Part shown: positions 5,211-8,167 of the stretch, piece by piece | Layout of the letters: the number at the start of each line of letters is the position of its first letter | Numbering within the stretch: position 1 is the first letter of the stretch | Source: Acidobacteriota bacterium | GTDB lineage: Bacteria > Acidobacteriota > Terriglobia > Terriglobales > Acidobacteriaceae | Direction: 5' to 3' | Assembly: GCA_025353435.1 (NCBI GenBank) | Contig: JANXQR010000782.1 | Span: forward strand, 1 to 8,167 | Length of the DNA stretch: 8,167 nt | The notes under the pieces: generated by a model | Databases searched by the model: none | Told to the model about the DNA's origin: nothing | What the model saw: the letters and a program-made list of their open reading frames with translations, nothing else | Position numbers and translations under genes: made by a program

Positions 5211-5284
5211 CTAAACCACCCCCGAATGATACTGCTTGCCGCTGTGACGGGCGCCGAACTGCTAGGATTTTCTGGGGTAAAGAT
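5211..5284. promoter_or_regulatory. 74-bp divergent promoter region
   Basis: This short spacer must hold start signals for both the isomerase (minus) and the SDR (plus). Visible candidates are TAGGAT (5263-5268) as a plus -10 box and TATCAT on minus (complement of 5226-5231). Neither has a good -35 box at 16-18 bases. The plus Shine-Dalgarno is GGGG at 5274-5277. Confidence 0.35.
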
Positions 5285-6004
5285 ATGGGCGCGAGCTTTG
5301 CGGGCAAGGTTGTGGTGGTGTCGGGCGGCACAGGGGGACTGGGCAAGGCTGTGAGCCTGGCGTTTCTTGAGGAAGGCGCGAAGGTAGCGGTCACCTATCG
5401 CAAAGAGACGGAGTTGGCCGCATTGAAGAGTGCCGCGGAAGCCAATGCTGCAGCGCTTGAAGGGCATGTTGTGGATGTTACTGACGAGGCTGCGACGGTG
5501 GAATTTGTGAGCGGCGTGTTCACAAGACATGGGCGGCTGGACGCTGTCGTGAATGCCATTGGCGGGTACGCGGGCGGGATCAAGTTGTGGGAGTTGGAGA
5601 CAAAAACTCTTGATGCAATGCTGTCGCTCAACCTGCGGTCAGGCTATGCGCTGGCGCGCGCGGTGGTGCCGGCGATGTTGAAGCAGGGGCGTGGATCGAT
5701 TGTGAATGTGGCGGCGAAAGCGGCGTTCGATCACGGAGCGGGAGCGGCGGCCTATGCTGCGTCAAAGGCCGCCGCGGTGGCGATGATGGATTCACTGGCC
5801 GCGGATCTGAAGGGAACGGGTGTAAGAGTGAACTCGATTCTGCCCAGCATTATTGATACGGCAGCGAACAGGCAGGCCATGCCCGATGCGGATTTTGCTT
5901 CATGGCCCAAGCCTGCGGATATTGCACAGGTCATCCTGTTTCTGTGCAGTGACGGTGCGAAGACAATTCATGGAGCGGCGATTCCGGTGTACGGCGGCAA
6001 TTGA
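5285..6004 (+). CDS. short-chain dehydrogenase, dihydropteridine-reductase type
   Basis: A 239-residue classical-length SDR. The cofactor loop is SGGTGGLG (13-20). Basic residues Arg39/Lys40 after strand 2 suggest NADP(H). Asp64 (VVDV), the NAIGG segment (90-94), Asn116 (SLNLRS) and YAASK (Tyr157, Lys161) are all in place. The usual catalytic Ser, 13 residues before the Tyr, is Ala144 (NVAAKAA). The segment ILPSIIDTAANRQAMPDADF (185-204) followed by SW closely matches the C-terminal part of animal QDPR, which also has Ala at this position. It may reduce a quinonoid dihydropterin or a related substrate, but a 3-oxoacyl-ACP-reductase-like role is not excluded. ATG 5285 has GGGG 7 nt upstream and begins the Rossmann fold; upstream in-frame codons back to 4973 are antisense to the isomerase. 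Confidence 0.88.
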   Translation: MGASFAGKVVVVSGGTGGLGKAVSLAFLEEGAKVAVTYRKETELAALKSAAEANAAALEGHVVDVTDEAATVEFVSGVFTRHGRLDAVVNAIGGYAGGIKLWELETKTLDAMLSLNLRSGYALARAVVPAMLKQGRGSIVNVAAKAAFDHGAGAAAYAASKAAAVAMMDSLAADLKGTGVRVNSILPSIIDTAANRQAMPDADFASWPKPADIAQVILFLCSDGAKTIHGAAIPVYGGN

Positions 6005-6100
6005 TTTTTTGTGAGCTTGGGACTGCGCTCGGTGCGGGCTTTCAACATTGCCTGCGTGAATGTTGGATGCTGGCTAAGACAAAGACAAAGTGTTGGAAAC

Positions 6101-6109
6101 TGTCATAAT
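6101..6109 (+). promoter_or_regulatory. extended -10 promoter candidate for the TPR gene
   Basis: TGTCATAAT (6101-6109) fits the extended -10 form TGnNATAAT, which needs little or no -35 box. Transcription would start near 6116, giving a leader of about 33 nt before the ATG at 6149. Confidence 0.4.
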
Positions 6110-6148
6110 TTTAGAGGACATGATTTGCAAGTTGAGGGCGCGCTGGTG

Positions 6149-7165
6149 ATGAGACGAATTCTTTCCACGATACTTGTTGCCCTGGTTTGCGTTGGATGGG
6201 CTGCGGCGGATGCGAAACGCCCGGTTGCCGGTCCAACCAGCACGACGAGAAGTCAGTTGCCGCTAGTAACGTGGTTTGGTCCCGGTTCAATTTTGCTGCC
6301 GCAGGGCGAGGAATGGACGCCGGAGTTGTTGACCGTTTACGACAACGGCAAGCGGCCGGTGGCGCAGTTTTCAAGTGCAAAGAAGCGAGTGAGCATCTCG
6401 TTTCTGCTGTTTGAGAACCTGTCGGGGACGCCTACGGCGCAGGGTTGCCGCGAGGATGCCATTTCACCGATCGTAAAGAAATATGGGAAGGTGATTTCGA
6501 AGCGCGTCGACAAGGACACGAAGCTGGCGGATGGGGTGGAGATTGCGACAACTTCGTACGTGCTGGATACGGGCGAGGCGAAGGCGGGACACCAGCGGAA
6601 TCTGTTTGGTTTTGCGGGAAACGCGACGACGTGCGCGGAGGTGCATATTTCGAGTGTGGTGGACACGGCGGAGGAAGCTGCGCTGATGCATGAGGCGCTG
6701 GGGGAGTTCCACCCAAACGTGGCTTATCAGCCGGTGGCGATTGATTATTTTCATATTGGGCAGTTGCTGTTCAAGACTGCGCCGGCGTTTGCTGTGCCGT
6801 ATTTCAAGGCATCCCTGGACGCGATGCCGGCGGATGCGAGTTTTACCACGGCCCGGCGGATTACTACGGACCAGTTGGTGATGGCGATGGGCATGAGCGG
6901 CGATGTGAAGGGCAGCCGCGAGGTGGCGGAAAAGGCAGTGACCGCGGACCCGTACTATCCGATTAACTATTACAACCTGGCTTGCGCGGATGCGGAGCAG
7001 GGCGATGCTGTGAATGCGAGAAAGCATTTGCAGGCTGCTTACGACCGCAGGAAATTTGTGCTTGAGGGTGAGAAGATGCCGGATGCTACAAAGGATGATT
7101 CGCTGCTGAAGCTTAAGGATGACAAGGCGTTTTGGGAGTTTGTGATGTCGCTGCCGAAGAGCTGA
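6149..7165 (+). CDS. secreted protein with C-terminal TPR
   Basis: A 338-residue exported protein. Residues 1-22 are a signal peptide (MRRILSTILVALVCVGW, then AAADA). The N-terminal half (about 30-190) is beta-rich and of no family I recognise; Cys100 and Cys162 could pair. The C-terminal half is helical: AVPYFKASLDAMPADASF (215-232) looks like part of a tetratricopeptide unit, and DPYYPINYYNLACADAEQGD (267-286) followed by AVNARKHLQAAYDR is a clear TPR. DDSLLKLKDDKAFWEFV (316-332) is the usual closing stretch of TPR proteins of this kind ('distance to next residue' type). TPRs mediate protein-protein contacts, so a scaffold role outside the cytoplasm is likely. I chose ATG 6149: the signal peptide begins there, GAGGG (6134-6138) is 10 nt upstream, and a promoter box lies at 6101-6109. 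TTG 6125, with AGAGGA 6 nt upstream, is an alternative in-frame start. Convergent with glgP. Confidence 0.8.
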   Translation: MRRILSTILVALVCVGWAAADAKRPVAGPTSTTRSQLPLVTWFGPGSILLPQGEEWTPELLTVYDNGKRPVAQFSSAKKRVSISFLLFENLSGTPTAQGCREDAISPIVKKYGKVISKRVDKDTKLADGVEIATTSYVLDTGEAKAGHQRNLFGFAGNATTCAEVHISSVVDTAEEAALMHEALGEFHPNVAYQPVAIDYFHIGQLLFKTAPAFAVPYFKASLDAMPADASFTTARRITTDQLVMAMGMSGDVKGSREVAEKAVTADPYYPINYYNLACADAEQGDAVNARKHLQAAYDRRKFVLEGEKMPDATKDDSLLKLKDDKAFWEFVMSLPKS

Positions 7166-7189
7166 CATTGCGAAGATCAGGAAGGAAAT

Positions 7190-7223
7190 GGGCGCATCCC
7201 TGGGGGAGGCACCCGATTTTATT
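7190..7223 (+). terminator. likely terminator of the TPR gene
   Basis: GGGCGCATCCC (7190-7200) pairs with GGGAGGCACCC (7204-7214) at 9 of 11 positions around a 3-nt loop, followed by ATTTTATT (7216-7223). It lies in the 70-bp gap between the convergent TPR and glycogen phosphorylase genes. The minus-strand tract is poorer. Confidence 0.5.
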
Positions 7224-7235
7224 GAGCGAGGATTT

Positions 7236-8167
7236 TCAGACTTCGATCTTGACGGGCCAAGTCTTCCAAATGTCGGCACAGTAGTCGCGGATGGCGCGGT
7301 CAGATGAGAACTTGCCGATGCGGGCGACGTTGAGGATGGACATGCGGGTCCAGTGATCGCGGTCGCGGTAGGCGGCGCTGACGCGGTCCTGGCAGTCGAT
7401 GAAGGACTGGAAGTCGGCGAGCAGCATGTACTCATCACGGGTGAGGAGCGAGTGAATGAATGGCTCGAAGAGGCCGCGGTCGCCATGGGAGAATTCGCCG
7501 TCCGCGATGGAGTCGAGTATCTCCTTGAGCAGCGGGTTGGAGTCGTAGTAGGCGCGGGGGTTGTAGCCCTGGGCCTTACTCTGCTCGACTTCAGGAGTGG
7601 TGAGGCCAAAGAGGAAGAAGTTGTCGGCGCCGACTTCTTCGCGGATTTCGACATTGGCGCCGTCGAGGGTGCCGATGGTGAGGGCGCCGTTCATGGCGAA
7701 TTTCATGTTGCCGGTACCGGAGGCTTCCTTGCCGGCGAGGGAGATCTGCTCAGACAGGTCGGCGGCGGGATAGACGTGGTGGCCGAGCTTGACGTTGTAG
7801 TTGGGCAGGAACGCGATTTTGAGGCGATCGCGGACCAGCGGATCGGCGTGAATGACGGCGGCGACGGAGTGAATGAGCTTGATGATGAGCTTGGCCATGC
7901 GGTAGCCGGGCGCTGCCTTGCCACCGAAGATGAAGGTGCGCGGCTGGATGTCGGCGTCGGGATCGTGCTGGATGCGTTTGTAGAGTGCGAGAATGTGGAG
8001 CACCTGGAGGTGCTGGCGTTTGTACTCATGCATGCGCTTGACGAGGACGTCGTAAAGGGATGTGGGGTCGACGTCAATGCCGAGGGAGCAGTGAATGTAG
8101 CCAGCAACGCGCTCCTTGTTGTGGAGCTTGATGAGATGCCAGGCGCGGGCGAGCTCGGGATCGTCAA
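7236..8167 (-). CDS. glgP: glycogen phosphorylase, C-terminal part
   Basis: The reading frame is open from the right edge to the stop at 7236, giving the last 309 codons of a protein that is usually 810-850 residues, so about the C-terminal third. It removes glucose units from glycogen or maltodextrin using phosphate, releasing glucose 1-phosphate in the cytoplasm. Signatures include the HEYKRQ motif just inside the fragment, FGGKAAPGY (fragment residues 80-88), LPNYNVKLG, and EASGTGNMKF, whose Lys (codon 7701-7703) binds pyridoxal phosphate. The frame continues naturally upstream as ERVAGYIHCSLGID and LVKRMHEYKR, so the Met at 8031-8033 is internal and not the start. Maltodextrin phosphorylase (malP) is indistinguishable from this part. 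No close neighbouring glycogen genes are in the window; the TPR gene is convergent. Confidence 0.96.
   Translation of the reverse strand, partial: DDPELARAWHLIKLHNKERVAGYIHCSLGIDVDPTSLYDVLVKRMHEYKRQHLQVLHILALYKRIQHDPDADIQPRTFIFGGKAAPGYRMAKLIIKLIHSVAAVIHADPLVRDRLKIAFLPNYNVKLGHHVYPAADLSEQISLAGKEASGTGNMKFAMNGALTIGTLDGANVEIREEVGADNFFLFGLTTPEVEQSKAQGYNPRAYYDSNPLLKEILDSIADGEFSHGDRGLFEPFIHSLLTRDEYMLLADFQSFIDCQDRVSAAYRDRDHWTRMSILNVARIGKFSSDRAIRDYCADIWKTWPVKIEV

Noticed and set aside
4973..5284. Upstream in-frame extension of the SDR
   Set aside because: Lies antisense to the isomerase and adds Arg/Pro-rich residues; the SDR fold and ribosome site begin at 5285.
4503..5354. 283-codon plus-strand frame opposite the isomerase
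   Set aside because: Antisense to a gene with clear Tat motif, metal ligands and normal length; the frame has no family resemblance and is a by-product of GC-rich codon use.
6011..6148. GTG start at 6011 for the TPR protein
   Set aside because: Would put 46 non-conserved residues before a clear signal peptide and lies upstream of the extended -10 box at 6101-6109.
6464..7654. 396-codon minus-strand frame across the TPR and glgP genes
   Set aside because: Arg/Ser/Pro-rich composition, overlaps two well-supported genes, one of them on the same strand in another frame; a shadow.

Overview
This 8.2 kb window looks like ordinary chromosomal DNA from a soil acidobacterium (Acidobacteriota, Terriglobia; relatives such as Granulicella, Edaphobacter or Terriglobus). 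That placement is inference. It rests on moderately high GC, several small secreted proteins that I associate with this class, intergenic repeats carrying GTCATCC(T/C)GAGCG on the minus strand, and AG-rich GTGAAAAGTG repeats. No database search was possible.

Layout. Positions 1-486 are mostly non-coding: an AG-rich repeat, a possible start of a small minus-strand gene running off the left edge, a strong hairpin terminator at 158-190, and a good sigma70-type promoter at 391-419. The promoter drives a secreted DUF4412/LolA-like protein (487-1602), which ends in a canonical terminator. Next is a small secreted DUF3828-like protein (1778-2377) whose Shine-Dalgarno lies inside a hairpin. A 650-bp repeat-rich spacer follows (2378-3032), containing two copies of a ~100-bp direct repeat, a long inverted repeat and an isolated terminator. 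A short minus-strand cytoplasmic protein (3033-3470) resembles a receiver domain without the phospho-acceptor aspartate. It is divergent from a small secreted beta-rich protein (3865-4248).

The central part holds a Tat-exported sugar phosphate isomerase/epimerase-type TIM barrel (4290-5210, minus). It is divergent, across 74 bp, from a short-chain dehydrogenase (5285-6004) whose motifs match the dihydropteridine reductase (QDPR) type, including alanine in place of the usual catalytic serine. Then comes a secreted protein with a C-terminal TPR (6149-7165). It faces the C-terminal third of glycogen phosphorylase (7236-8167, minus, cut by the right edge).

How the genes work together: there is no obvious operon. 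Nearly every gene changes strand or has its own terminator or promoter, so these look like single-gene units. The only metabolic themes are carbohydrate handling (exported sugar isomerase-like protein, glycogen phosphorylase) and a reductase. Five of the seven well-supported complete proteins carry export signals. I found no defence system, CRISPR array, transposase, phage gene, rRNA or tRNA. The most distinctive items are the composite repeat spacer, the QDPR-like active site, the degenerate receiver-like protein and the SD-sequestering hairpin.
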